From NCBI RefSeq assembly GCF_018446385.1, contig NC_055991.1, positions 115,735,794-115,799,793 of the forward strand: a stretch of 64,000 bases of DNA, given 5' to 3'. The notes below the pieces were generated by a model that did no database searches, was not told the DNA's origin, and saw only the letters and a list, made by a program, of their open reading frames with translations. Source of the stretch: Zingiber officinale (Eukaryota; Streptophyta; Magnoliopsida; Zingiberales; Zingiberaceae). The position numbers were made by a program, and so were the translations under genes. This document shows positions 44,711-57,700 of the stretch, one piece after another (the stretch's first letter is position 1; every line of letters begins with the position of its first letter).

Positions 44711-46308
44711 TCAAGGTAATAGATTTGATCCTTGGGGACCCAATATTGTCCAAGTCCAACTTGATTAACCAAGTTCGACTTGGGGACCCATGCTTGGACT
44801 AATTTGCTATTGTTTCTATTAACCAGGGATAAATACGACTTGTATTTTCTTTTATCCTTGAATCCAAGTCCGGATAAGTTGTAAACGGCTCGCTATTTTC
44901 CAAGAATCAGATCAAGATTCTTGGAGCCTAGAGTAAACCATTTCAACGTGTCCTTTAGTTCCTTGACTTGATTTTTTAGGCTAGAATTCTCTTTCTCAAG
45001 CTTTTGGACTTAAGTTGAGGTTCCAATCTATCAAGATCAGTCAAGGAGCTAGGGTTAGTCACTTCTTTAAGGAATGTTACTTCCTTTTGGTGACTTGACC
45101 CGGACATTCGATTTAGCTAACTTACGCAACAAATAATTAACTAAATTGTATAATTTATCTATTTGACAAGCACTTGCAGTGGATTTAAGCCCTTTGGAAA
45201 TGGATACGGATTCGTGGCTTCGCTCGGACTTAGCTTCCGATTTGCTCTCGGTCTCCGATTCGTCGATGTGTTCCCGGGCTGTCAATGCAAGGAAGCTTGT
45301 CTACTCAAGCTCTTCATCGAAATCTTCTGAAGAGGACTCATCCCATGTGGCTTGTAGTGCTTTCTTCTTTCTCTGCTTCTTTGCTTCTTTTAGGTTCGGA
45401 CAATTGGCCTTGACGTGCCCCTTTTGATTGCACCCGTAGCAGGCTACTTCAAACTTTACCTTTTTGTATCGAACCACCTTCTTGATATCCTTCTTTGTGA
45501 GCCCCTTCTTCTTTTTGTAGATCTTACGTGCTAGGTTTACGAGTTCGGCTTCTACCTCGTCGTCGTCATTATCTGAGTCTGGTTCTTCTTCGGACTCGGG
45601 TTCGATCTGATGCTTCTTTCTTGCCTCCTTTGTCTTGCTTGTACATGCAAACAATGCAATACCTTTCTCGGCCGGATGTGCATTAGTTTGTTCGTGCAAT
45701 TCAAATTCAGAAAAAAGTTCATCTAACTTAATTTGAGAAAGATCCTTGGACACTTTGTAGGCATCAACCATGGATGCCCACAAGGTGTTCCTCGGAAAGG
45801 TATTAAGTGCGTACCTTATGATGTTGTTGTTTTCCACTTTCTGTCTGATCACGTAGAGTTCGTTCAGCAGGTCTTGAATTCGCGCGTGAAGCTGGCTTGC
45901 TGTCTCTCCTTCCTACATTTTAATGTTATATAATTTATTTAAGATTAGGTCATCCTTACTTACTTTTGTGTCAGACGTGCCCTCGTGCAGCTTGATCAGT
46001 TTTTCTCATAGCTCTTTCGCGCTTGAGAATGGGTCGACTCGGTTTAACTCCTCCTTTGTAAGGCTGCATTGGACGGTGCAGGTTGCTTTCGCGTTGGCCT
46101 CGACTTTCTTGATTATGCTTGCGTCCCAGTTTTTGCATGGTACAGGTTTTCCCGAGCCGTCGAGTGGAAGTGTGATCTCAGTCTTGATGACCATCCACGT
46201 TTCGAACTGAGTTTGGATGTATGACTCCATTCGGCCCTTCCAGTAGCTAAAGTCCTCACCGGTGAAGAGCGGAGGGCGCGATGTATTGTAGCCTTCTTGA
46301 TGGGACAT
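44711..46308 (-). pseudogene. Copia-type gag of element D, copy 2 (broken)
   Basis: It starts at the ATG at 46308 (MSHQEGYNTSRPPLFTGEDF), reads through FETWMVIKTEITLPLDGSGK, and meets a stop after SSAKEL near 46005 and another (a Gln codon changed to TAG) near 45915. The capsid-like part ASMVDAYKVSKDLSQIKLDE, an acidic linker and the CCHC knuckle CYGCNQKGHVKANC follow, then a frame break near 45300 and the tail with LYNLVNYLLRKLAKSNVRVK. Fewer lesions than copy 1; the stop positions differ. Confidence 0.87.
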
Positions 46309-46566
46309 TATAGCAAAGGAGATCTTGCACACAAGGAAAAATAAAAAACTTATTCCAAGACTTAGTCTTGGATTAGTAGTGCGGGATTAAGAAAAATAAA
46401 CATGCGAACTCGAGTGGTGTTGCACCAACTTCGAGCAAAATTTTTGATTGCGAAAAAAACTGAATCAGAATGTGGCAATTATATCGATTTCGATTGACTC
46501 CAAAAAAATAAAAATTACCATGAAAATATTGCTTGAATGGTGGTTGCACCAATTCGAAGCGACCCC

Positions 46567-46578
46567 GCTCTGATACCA
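46567..46578 (-). other. Primer-binding site, element D copy 2
   Basis: TGGTATCAGAGC on the minus strand, two bases inside the 5' LTR. Confidence 0.95.
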
Positions 46579-46580
46579 AT

Positions 46581-47821
46581 TGTTAGATCGAAAGTGCTAG
46601 AGGGGGGGTGAATAGCACTCGTGGCTTTCACTTTTGTTTCGGAAGACTTTCGAGTAAATGGAGCGGAAAAGTAAATAATACAAACGCAAACATCAAGGAC
46701 TTTTTTACTTGGTTCGGAACCTGAGGCGATTCCTACTCCAAGGTCCATGCTCGTTGAGTGTTTACTTTGGGCAATCACTATAAGTTTGCAAGAGTACAAT
46801 TTTAGAGTACAATAATTAAGTATAGTAAAAAAATATACCAACAACTTTAAGAATAGGAAATTCAAGGGTTCAGGTTGTCGGTGTCTTGCTACAGCTTTAT
46901 CGGGTGGTTCTTTGAGCAGTGCACAGAAGATGTATCGCGTTTTCATTGTACTTCCAAGCTGCTACTCGAGGATGCCTTTTATAGCCTGTGGAGGGCGCCT
47001 CCAACACCATGGAGGGCACCCTCAACCCCGTCAAAAACTCAGCATTGATAAGCCTTGACTTCTTCACGGCTTATCCTCTTGAGGGCGTCTCCAACTGCAT
47101 GGAGGGCGCCCTCCACCTGTGTCCAGGGCGCACTTTGCTCAGCATCCAGTGCGCCCTCAAGTTCCATGAGGGCGCCCTCTGTCCTGCTGCACGGAGGTCT
47201 TCAACTAGTCTCTTGAGACACACACTCTGATTCACTTCCTGCAAAATACGTTAGTACAACATATCTTGCAGAACAAAGTTAGAACATAATAAGACATAGA
47301 ATTTGGCAGTCATCGGTCTGTCCGGTTCTGACTTCGGATTTCTAACCGAAAATCCTTGGTCAAACCGACGCCTACTGTTCCCTCACTGGGGAACGCGTCC
47401 TCACCTACTCCATTCAAGAGAGTTTACCTGTTGCCAGTTGATCCTCCAGACCAACTGAACTTTTGCTCAGCGCCCGAGGTTCCAGGACTTTCCGCTGGAT
47501 GTCCGCTCCACGACCCGCCCAGTCTTTCACCTGGTTCGCGACACCAGGACTTTCCACCTAAAGTCCTCGACTCTAGGACTTTTTACCCGAAGCCCTCGAC
47601 CCGCCAAGACTTCCCACCTAGGGTTACCACCCCTAAGACCTAGGGTTACTTCTCCATAAGGGTTTCCACCTGCCTAACCGCAGCTAGGACTTTTGCCTAA
47701 GTACACTTAGGACTTTCCCGCAAGCTCATTCAAACTCATTAGATCACAAATACCCTCAACTTTGAACCCTTTGTCATTATCAAAACTTAGGTTCAATCAT
47801 CAGATGCTTCCCGCACCAACA
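46581..47821 (-). repeat. 5' LTR of element D copy 2
   Basis: A 1241-bp LTR; minus-strand TATAAAAG at 46983-46976, palindromic motif cluster at 46988-47190. Confidence 0.93.
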
Positions 47822-48158
47822 AGCTTTACTTCGAAAATATTTACAATTTTTTTTCTAAACTGAACTTTTGTTCAAACCTCTCCCTATATCCGATAAATAC
47901 AAAGTGTTTACTTTCAGTTAATTTTTGCAGTAATGTCTGGCATTACTTATCTTATGTCTTTCTTTTTCCTTAGTTTTTTTTATGAATGTCAAACAAGGAG
48001 GGTAAAAGTTAATGTAGAAAAAGAACAAACACACTTGATCAAGTCAATCAAATTCAAAACTAACTTAGATTATTTGTTTGTATTTTGCATATTGACTTTC
48101 AATATTATTTTTTTCTAACTTTAACGCAGGTTGTCATTGCATCAAAAAAAGGAGAGAT
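47822..48158 (+). mobile_element. Internal remnant and polypurine tract of element A, copy 2
   Basis: Counterpart of 9205-9551; ends with AAAAAAAGGAGAGAT before the LTR. Confidence 0.8.
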
Positions 48159-49494
48159 TGTTGGTGCAATTAGTGCTAATAATCTAACTCATGTTTTGAT
48201 GAATGATAAGTGGATTAAAGTTAGAGTGTTGGTGATCTAATTACTTTACCAAGTATGCAGGAGTTGACGGATCTGGAGGACCTGACACCAGGCTAAAATC
48301 CAGCTAGGTCCGTGAGACCCGATAGCTGGTTTGAAGTCTAGACAAGTCTGCGAGATCCGATATCTAGTGGAAAATCAGGTTGGATCTACGGGACTTGACA
48401 TCCGACCGAAGTCCAGTTGAGTCCGCGGGATCTGACAACTAGCGGGAAGACCTGGTGGGTCAAAGGCAAGTCAAGCGACTATAGTTGGTAAGTAAAAGGT
48501 AAGCAACACTACAACAAATTTTACTTTCTGCATTGCGTAATTATGCTATCCGCAGCGCGCATCACATACTGCACAACTCCATGTTGTTAAAAGTCAGAAC
48601 ACATTCCAGTGAGAATGTGTTCCCGATTAAGGGAATAATAGGCGTCAGTCCAGCTTAGGTCCATTTGGTAAACCTAAGCTGAGATCTTGACTAGATCCTA
48701 GTTTCGAGGAGACAGGATCTAATTACTACCACTATCTTACTGTATTGTACTAGCTTTGTTTTACAAGATAAACATATTTTTTTTGTTGCCTAGACTAACT
48801 CTTTTTGCAGGAAAGAAAATGCTGAAAAAATAGTGTGTGGGTGCCCGGACCAACTTCGCCCAAGCGGGTGCCTGGCCAGGCACCCGGGTGGTCCGGACGC
48901 TCAAAGTTGGTTGAGACGCCCGAACTAGAAAAACTATTCAGAAGCTGAGTTGGAGCGCGACGATTGACTAAACCCACTTCAACGAGCTAGGCGCCCGGAG
49001 GAGGTCCAAGTGTCCGGAGGTGGATAATCTTGACGGATCAAGCTTCGACGAGAGATTATCATGTCAGCAATGGTCTAGACGCTCAGAATGGGCCTATATA
49101 AAGGCTTTCGATCGACAGCTTCAGACAATCATCTGCTACAACTTTCATATTCGTGTGTTGTTTCTTAAAGGCTTCGATGATACTAAAAAGCTGCTCCGAA
49201 GTTCAAAGAACGAAAACTTCTTCAAATTCCTTTTTGTTTGTTGGTAACATTTTTATTTCAGTTCTTATACTCAAATCTTTATAACTAATTTTTAAATTGA
49301 TAGTGATTGCTCAATGAAAGCACTCAATGAGTGTGGACCTTGGAGTAGAAGTCGTCGAATGCTCCGAACCAAGTAAAAAAATTACTTGTGTTAGCTTGTG
49401 AACTCTCGTGTTTCTTTTCCGTTACGTATTCTTGATTTTCTAAAAAGTGATGATCGCTATTCACCACTCCCTCTAGTATCTTTCCGATCCAACA
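48159..49494 (+). repeat. LTR A, copy 2
   Basis: A 1336-bp counterpart of 9552-10884, with TATATAAAG at 49095-49103, the GGCGCCCGG-type cluster at 48838-49020 and degenerate ~50-bp repeats at 48270-48470. Confidence 0.9.
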
Positions 49495-50430
49495 GTATTG
49501 GCAGTACTCCAAATAGAAGATGGAAGTTTTATTTTCATGAGTAGCGGTCTAGCAATTAATTGCAACCGTTTAATAAATAATTCTACCAGTTCATCCTATG
49601 TATGAAAGTGGGCAACTAAATGCTCATCCCCTCAGGACGGTACGGTGGTTGAGGCATGAGGTGTTTCCATATAAGGTCCTGGGTCAAAACTTGGTGCGTC
49701 CGAGCATGCTTTCCCCATACCTTGGCCACCTGCACTAATAGCTAGTAACTATCCATAATTTATCTCCTTTGTATTGGCTTAGGGACGAGTTGATGGGGGT
49801 GTTGGGGGCGAGCGAATCATCTTTGCCATATAGGCAACTGAATGCTCAATTAAAATTCTGATTAACATACAATAGCCATTAAATGCTTGTGACTTAAATT
49901 CAACATCATTATCAAGGTGCATTGCCTTGATTGAGTAATCAGGAAATTGAACTCGTAGTTTAATAATTTACCCAAGTAGCTTATCAAAGGCTATATTTTG
50001 AGATGAAAGCAAACTAGCATGTGACCATCTAGTTGGAGCATCAACCAACACCATGAAATATAGAAATGATCTAGATGGTGGGTGTATAGGTCCACAAATA
50101 TCCCTATGAATCCTCTTCAAGAAGGTTGGAGTTTCAACATCAACCTTTGTGGGAGAAGGTATTATAATTAATTTACCTTGTGAATAAGTCACACAAGAAA
50201 AATTATTATGTAAAAAAATCTTCTGGTTCTTTAAAGAATGATCACATAAATTATTTATTATTCTTCGCATTATTATTGCTCCAGGATGACTTAGTCGATC
50301 ATGCCATAATATGAAACTGTACTTGTTAACAAACTTCTGATTTGTTATTATGTTTATCTCAACCGCTTTCATTGTTGTACAATACATTCCAAAAGGGAGT
50401 GCACACAATCTTTCTTTTATTTGCTTCTAG
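49495..50430 (-). pseudogene. Element C integrase region, copy 2
   Basis: Better preserved than copy 1: from MCALPFGMYCTTMKAVEINI through LWHDRLSHPGAIIMRRIINN to DICGPIHPPSRSFLYFMVLV is one open frame (50408-49968), followed by a stop at LLG* and then degraded sequence. The SINE-like insert (49627-49832) and LTR A interrupt it as in copy 1. Confidence 0.85.
49627..49832 (+). mobile_element. SINE-like insertion, copy 2
   Basis: Flanked by GGCAACTAAATGCTCA (49611-49626) and GGCAACTGAATGCTCA (49833-49848); same element as 11017-11223. Confidence 0.65.
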
Positions 50431-51006
50431 TCAAATATAATAGATATAATGCAAAAGTATTCAATGTTATTTTTATTTAAAAATAAGTAAATTTCTACTA
50501 GATTTGCTAGCATAGAGAGCATTTTAAATATATAGGATTGTATCATTTTGTAAAATGATATTTGATTTTCCATAATCTTCAATAATTTTTTATACACCCA
50601 ATATTATTATAATATTATTTTCAGCTAATGTTAACTAAAAAAATCTTTTACTTTGAAGAATGATATGGGTTGTATCATTATCCGTTAGACATTCGTTTTA
50701 ATATTCCATTATTAATCTTAAAGAGCAAATGTATAAGTAAAAGAGTTATAATTCCAATACAATTTAATGCAAGGTTTATAAATGAATACTTTATTAAATA
50801 AAGATCTAAAGTAATAATTTATATTGTCAACTTAAAAGAAAATTAAATTTTGAAATAGAAAAGATATTACAACCGAAGGATAATCATTCTATATTTTCTA
50901 GCACACTACCACCAATCAAAAAAATAATTATTGTCATCTAGTTGGGCAAAAAAATCAAAGACATTCAAATGAGCTATGCCAACTTAACCATAATCATCAG
51001 TAAAAT
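50431..51006 (-). pseudogene. Degenerate gag-integrase spacer of element C, copy 2
   Basis: AT-rich and stop-filled; counterpart of 11821-12399. Confidence 0.5.
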
Positions 51007-51455
51007 TTGTCTCTATTTTTCCTTTTCCTTTGATCAATTTTTGGTATAGATCCACAAGATGTCTTGTTGTACGACAGTTACAAGACCAATACCCCACCAT
51101 CCCACATTTAAAATACTTATCTTCATATTCTTTTGGGTTTTCCCCTTTTACTTCTTCATTGTTAGATCTCCACTCTTGGTGGCTTATTTTAAGTCTTTTA
51201 CTATTTTATTGCTGATAATGTTTTCTTTGGCCACACCCACGACTTATCCCAATTTTATAATTTTAAGATGAGTTAGCATTCACTTCTGGGAATGATGTTC
51301 CATTTGCTTCCGGAAACAATGTAGATACAGTTGGACACAATTGATGATTTTTCATAAGTAGCTTATTATTCCGTTTGACAACTAGTATGCATGAGATAAA
51401 CTCAGAATATTTTTTAAATCCATGCTCATGATGTTGCTGCTGTAGGAGCACATTT
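51007..51455 (-). pseudogene. Element C gag, C-terminal part, copy 2
   Basis: Reads LLQQQHHEHGFKKYSEFISC and NNKLLMKNHQLCPTVST; the zinc knuckle is degraded as in copy 1. Confidence 0.8.
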
Positions 51456-52773
51456 TGTTGGTACAATTTGTACTAATGAACTAACTCAGATTTTGATAAA
51501 TGGCAAAGAGATTAAAGTTAGAGTGTTATTGTTATCTAATACATTTACTGAGTGTGCAGAGATTGACGTGTCTAGAGGACCTGACACCAGGATGAAACAC
51601 AACTAGGTCTGAGGACCTGATAGTTGGTATGCACCTAGATAGATTAAAGGGACAACCTGATATCTAGCAGGAAGTCCAGCTGGATCCGCGGGGCCTGATA
51701 GTTGGCCTAAGTCCAATTGGGTATGCAAACTTGACAACTGGCATGAAAACCTTGTGGGTCAAGAGGCGAGCCAATAGACTGTAAATTGGTAAGTAAAGGA
51801 AAGTTACTAGAAGTGAGTGACTAAGTGAGGACGCGTCCCGATTGAGGGGGCAGTAGGTATCGGTTCAGCTTAGGTCCATTTGGAAAATTTAAGTTGAGAC
51901 CTTTACTAGATCCTGGTATCAGAGAGACAAGATCTATTTACTACTCCTTATCTTTATTGTGATAACTCTGTTTGGCAAGTTATTATCTGTTTTGAGCTAA
52001 CATGGTCTTGCAGGATCGATTGGCACAAATTCACATCGGATAAACAATTCTGAAGACGCCTCCGAGCTAGCTAGAGGTGCCTCAGACCGGGCCTAAGGCG
52101 CCTTGGTTCTGATGGAAGGCGCCCTCTCGTGTGGACTGAAGGTGTCTTAGAGCTGATGGAAGGCACCCTAAAAAGGGTCAGAACGTTGCTTCGTCGCGGA
52201 TGAGAAGCAATCTTCTAGGGATAAAGCTTCAGGGTTGAAGGCGCCTCCATGGGCATTAGAGGCACCTCCAATAGCCTTTAAGAGGGTTGTTCGAGCAGCA
52301 TTTGAAATATATCTTGATACCAAGCTTCTACGACTCCTTTGCTGCCTTGATTATGATCTGCTACTACTGCACTACTACTCCATGATATCCGACGACTGTT
52401 GGCAAACTGACATCAACACATAAGCTTGTTCAGATTACTATCTACTAAAGTGTTGATAACAATCTTAATGTGTTGTTTACCTTTCATATTGGCAAAAAGA
52501 AAGTGTAGGTTGTTACACTGTCCTATTTTCTACTTGTACTTGATCCCTCTTCTAGCGGCGTCGGAAGAGGCATTAAGTGGAGTACCCATTAATAGGTCCA
52601 CGGAGCCTGGGTTTTGGAGTAAGAGTCGCCGAATGCTCCGAACAAAATAAAACCGACAGAGTTTTCCATTTGTATTGCTTTCTTTAATCCTTCCACTGTA
52701 ATTTTATTTTATTTTACTATAATTTAAATTTAAATAAGTAAATTGTGATTCCCCCCTCCCTCCTGATCCAACA
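51456..52773 (+). mobile_element. Solo LTR B, copy 2
   Basis: A 1318-bp counterpart of 12849-14159 with the same CATTT target duplication (51451-51455 and 52774-52778). The motif cluster lies at 52050-52270. Confidence 0.92.
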
Positions 52774-53200
52774 CATTTGAAGCATGAAAAGTTGAGAGTT
52801 CTTTTAAAATAAATTTTGATAATAATTTTCTCTTCAATAAGTCTAAGTTTAGAATTAATCTTGAATAGTGTCGAGTTATAATCGATTACAGAATTAAAAT
52901 CTTGGAGGCGAAGATGCATCCATTCATAACGGGTTTTTGGGAGAACTATAGTTCTCATGATCAAACCTTCCTTTCATTTTTTTTCAAAGTTCTTGTGATT
53001 TTTTTTTAATGAAATAATAAACTTTCAATCCACCATCATAGATGGTAATGAAGGAAAATAAGTACTTTTGTATGATCTTGCAAGGATTCGTTGTTTCCTT
53101 TATTTTTTTTTATGGATCTCCTAAGCTCTTAGAGATGAGGTGGATCTCAATATTCAAAATTCATGACAAATAGTTTTTTGTTTCAGTTAAATTTTTAAAT
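52774..53200 (-). pseudogene. Element C gag, N-terminal part, copy 2
   Basis: KTRYEWMHLRLQDFNSVIDY is preserved, with frameshifts on both sides; counterpart of 14160-14600. Confidence 0.8.
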
Positions 53201-54460
53201 TCAAACTTTATGATATTTGTCGTAGCAACCCTAAAAGAAAATAAAAAAATAATTATAATAATATCATTTATAAAACAAAAATGTGTTAAAATTTGAAGTA
53301 ATCAAATATTTACTTAACACAAAAATATTATAACAATAAAAATTAAAATGGAATAAATGTTAAATAAGCATGTCATAATATGATCAAAACACATTATATT
53401 ATCATAGTTATGGAGTAAACAAATATTTATTTCTACACAAAAATATTATAGGAATAAAAATTAAAAGGAAACAGAAACTAAAAAAACATATCATAATAAT
53501 ATAATCAAAATGAATATATATTTCAATATTCTTTAAAAATATTAATATATCTTATATCTTTAATCATAATTCTTAAAAATTATTGATATGTGTTGGATTA
53601 TCAATATTCACGAGGAACATTGATAAAACTTATATCCTAAATTAATATTATTCAGGGATATTGATAAATTTTAGATATTTATATTTTAAATTATAGATTT
53701 GTCAATAAATCAACATAAATTCGTGTTGCATTACTTTAGAAGCATTAACATAGAATTAAAAATTATGTTTTTTTTAGGAACATCAATATAAATTTATAAA
53801 TTTAGGATTGTACTACTTTGAGAGAATCAATATTAAATTTAAATAATGTCTTATTTCAAGAGCATTAATATATAATTAGAAGTCTACTTCTTCCATAGCA
53901 TCAATGTAAATTTAAAATTTATACTACTTTAATAACATAATGATTAAATTAGAATATTATGCACTTGAGAATTATTAATATAAAATAAAGGCATTAACAT
54001 AAAAATAAAAATTTATGTTATTTCGAGAATATCAACATAAAGACTAAGAGTATGAATATTTATGAGTTCATACCTTAAAAAATATACATGCTGAAAAAAG
54101 AAAGAATTGAAAAGAGAATTATCTTATTCCAACGTTCTACCCAACACTCTATTTATAAAATAGATGAAGTGGTACAAAAATAAAAAATATAATAATATAT
54201 CAATTAACAATCAAATTAAATCATATCAATAATATATTATAATAAATTTTATTTTATTATTAAAATATTCTCTAATTTTCTCCCGTATTTCGTGATAATT
54301 AAAGAGTAAAAATACGTTATTAGTGATGTTTTAACGATAACTAATAAATGTTGGAAGCATTTTTTAAAATAACCCTTATACTAATTTTAATTGATAAAAT
54401 CTCAGCTCAGGGGTCAAGGCCCCTCCCTCTCATTCGAAGGCTAACGAGAGATACTTGAGA
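53201..54460. other. AT-rich intergenic DNA upstream of RDM4 copy 2
   Basis: 53201-54012 matches 14601-15408. 54013-54460 has no counterpart at copies 1 or 3 and may be either ancestral sequence or an insertion. No gene seen. Confidence 0.65.
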
Positions 54461-54588
54461 ATAAATGGACCCTGCTGCAACTTATTTGGGCCTTTTCATT
54501 TATCCCCTCAGTCAATAGGTGAGTTCCAGTTGGGGCCCATGTAACCATGTCAACGGTTAAATGGGACCCGGTTACGGATGGCTTAGCC

Positions 54589-54596
54589 TATAAATA
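54589..54596 (+). promoter_or_regulatory. TATA box of RDM4 copy 2
   Basis: TATAAATA, about 165 bp before the ATG. Upstream sequence differs from copies 1 and 3 beyond about 54461, so its regulation may differ. Confidence 0.7.
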
Positions 54597-54759
54597 AGCA
54601 TATCAGTGTGTCTTTTTCTCTCACAAACCTATTCACCGAAACCTCGATTCTTTTCTCCCGGCGATTTTTGTTCTCCGGGCGATTCTTGTTCTCCGGAGGC
54701 GATTCTCTGGGCGATTCTTGTTCTCCGGTCGATTCTTATTCTCCGGGCGTTAACCTTCG

Positions 54760-57700
54760 ATGTCTCCTCCGTCGATCAACGGAAAGCCTCCTCCGCTGAG
54801 TTCCATCACCGGAAAGCATACTGCTCTGAGTTCGATGTCTCCTCCGTCCATCAGAAAGCCTCCTCCTCTAAGTTCCATCACTGGAAAGTTTCCTCCGCTG
54901 AGTTCCATGCCTCCTCCGCTGAGTTTGAACACAGGAAACCCTCCTCCGCTGAGTTTGATTACAGGAAACCCTCCTTCGCTGAGTTTGATGACAAGAAACC
55001 CTCCTCCCCAGAGTTTGATCACAGGAAACCCTCCTCCCCTCAGTTTGATCACAGGAAACCCTCCTCCGCTGAGTTTGTTCACAGGAAAGCCTCTTCCACT
55101 GAGTTCGATCACTGGAAAGCCGGTGATCGTAAGGGTTAAGCGGAAGGCCTCCCAAGCAAAACTTGATTCCTTCTGTATGTTATTGTCTTCTTCTTTTTTC
55201 CCTCTTTGGATAATATTAGAATGGGAGATAAAGGTGGTTTTGTTTTTTGTTTTTATGCCCTCAGGGTTGGAGATTAATGAAAGGCCACATAAAAAACCAT
55301 TCTTGGGTCTTGGAAATCTCTCCATATCTAATTGCGGCACAGGAAAAGGTATAACCTTCACTTTTTCTTTTTTGCTGTTTTTAATGGGATTATCATAATT
55401 TCAATGCATGCTTTTATTGAGTTGTTGCTACTTGAAAATGGAGGAACTCGAAAATGGTTTCTAGATATAATCTATGTTCTTTATATGCTAGGGACATGGA
55501 AGCAATGAGTCAAACTGAAATGGGGTAGCATACATCAATGGTCTGCTATTAACTTATATTAATTTATAAATGATATAGTTGTCTGCTTGTAGCTTATATT
55601 AATTTATAAATGATATTGAATATAATTATGAAATTGTAATCATGATGCTGAAATGACTCATTGAGAACTTTGAATTGGGTGCAGTGGTGTTGTGTTCGTA
55701 CACTTGAACATTAGATAAATGACAGAAACTTGATTCGGACAGAAAAGTTAGGGTGATGGATTTTTGTGAATGTTTTGTTCATTAGGTTTTACCCATGAAG
55801 ATATCATGTCATTGTTAAAAGAAAGTGATCTTTGTATAGCATTATTAAGTTCCTTTTGTCTTCATGTTTCAACTTTTCTTCTTGTAAATTGTAATTCCTG
55901 AATCACATGGGTTGAGTTTTTCTGTTTTGGTGAAAGGGAATCATGAACTCTTGTATAATGTCCAATGATGTAAATATAAAGCTACTGGAAAGGCCTAAGG
56001 AGTTCCTTCTTATAAGTTTGTAATTGACTAAGTTTAAAAAATGATAGCCCCTCATGTTCTGTGTTTTTCTTTGTAATTTCTGATGAGTAGCTTTGATTGG
56101 CTGCCTATTCTGTGAACATATATGACTAAAAATTTCTCACCAACGATGCTTCTAAAATGCAGTTCTCAATGAGCTTGCAAGTGAGAAGATGTTAGTTCAG
56201 CGTCTTGAGACAGTTGGGCACTCCCAGTCTGTCAAAGATGTGCTGCATTCTTTTTTGGTTAACACCTAATCTCTGTTACTCTCTGTACATGTCATTTGAT
56301 ATGATAGGTGGTTATCTTTACCACGTTCCTCTTTCTTCCACTTGTTTATATGAACAGTTTATGATGCTCCTACTTGCAGTGAGTCAGATAATCGGATAAT
56401 TCATTTTAACTTATAATAACTTATTTCTTTTTTAGAAATATGAATGCTATTTTGCCTGCTAAAAAATGATGTTTTTGAAACAAAAGTAGCTGATAAAGGC
56501 CCAAATTTTTGAGGCTTTCCTGTGTCAGTTTTATTCCCACAATTATTCTCCCTTTATTAAAAAAAAAATTTGATTTTGTTCACCAGCCAAATATTTCCTA
56601 GGATATTTTTTGTTCCATCAACAGGATATTTACTATCATCTTCCCTTTATCTGTGTGTTATAGAGGTATATGATATAACATATTCTGCCATTTGAACATC
56701 TAATCTGCCATTGTAATTCATTGGTTTAGATTTCATCTGTTGAATCTGTTAGTAATATTCTCTTTTTGTCTCTCTTTTCGACCAGCAGCAACCTTCCAGA
56801 AATATAAAAGAATTTAAGGGGAGATCTAAGGAGCGTAGAAGTTTGTATAAACCTGATAAGGTAATGTTATCACTTGGATTTCTTATATTACATTATCCAT
56901 GAAAAGATGCTACCCTAACCTAATCTTACAAAATTGTTTACCATTTCACTGTTGCATTTTTCCTTTGATTTATATATGCTATTATTGACACTGCTAAAAT
57001 GGCACACAATTTTATGTAATTTTTGCCATGTATTATATTATGATTCCTACCTTAATCATAAAAATTGCTGAAAGGATGTTTTTGCCAGCACATAATTCTC
57101 ACATAGAATTGGTTATTAATCTTTTGTAAAATTCACATTACAAAGAGCTGAGAAAATTATCTTATCAAATGATATTGAACATGTTTTCTAAAATCACTTG
57201 CAAAAACAAATTATTGGACTCTTTTTTATTATCATCCCTGGCCTTTCAAATTTTTTCGGAAATTGCATAGCTCTTGATTTGACTACTTTGATTCCATTAT
57301 TATTTTTTTTAGTTTAATAACTTTACTTAATCCTAGAATATTCAGCATTTTTTTTGCCTCAAATAATATATTCATTCTTGTTGCACTTTGTGTCCCTGCA
57401 GAAACATGATCAATTGCGGGCCAAGGCTATAAAAGAGCATGAGGTAGATCATTACTCTTTCATGTCATTGAATTGTTATTGCAATTTCTCCGGTGGATGA
57501 AACAAGCTAATGTGGCTAAGTCCTATTAAATATTTGAATCTTATAGGATCTTGCTAGAAGTGCTCGATTTGAACAAATTTGGAAGAAGAGGGGAAGCATA
57601 GATACAGAAGAATGCTCTTTGTATGAAAAATGTCATTTGTATGATGTTGTTCGAGTTGATGCTGAGGATGAAACTCACCAAAGGGTGCCAAAGCCCAAGT

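Larger units (their letters stand above)
40575..47821 (-). mobile_element. Element D, copy 2: complete gag-only non-autonomous Copia-derived element
   Basis: The full 7247-bp element has both LTRs (40575-41801 and 46581-47821) and a perfect 5-bp target duplication AGCTT (40570-40574 and 47822-47826). On the minus strand: 5' LTR, primer-binding site (46578-46567), gag, about 1.2 kb non-coding DNA, the second ORF, polypurine tract AAAAAGGGAGAGAT, 3' LTR. No pol genes. This copy lacks the solo LTR found in copy 1; the empty TACAC site is at 44432-44436. Confidence 0.95.

Noticed and set aside
54606-55139. Plus-strand frame with KPSSAEFDHRK-type repeats overlapping RDM4 copy 2 exon 1
   Set aside because: It has no ATG at its start (GTG), does not lead into the conserved exons, and is an alternate frame of the same minisatellite.
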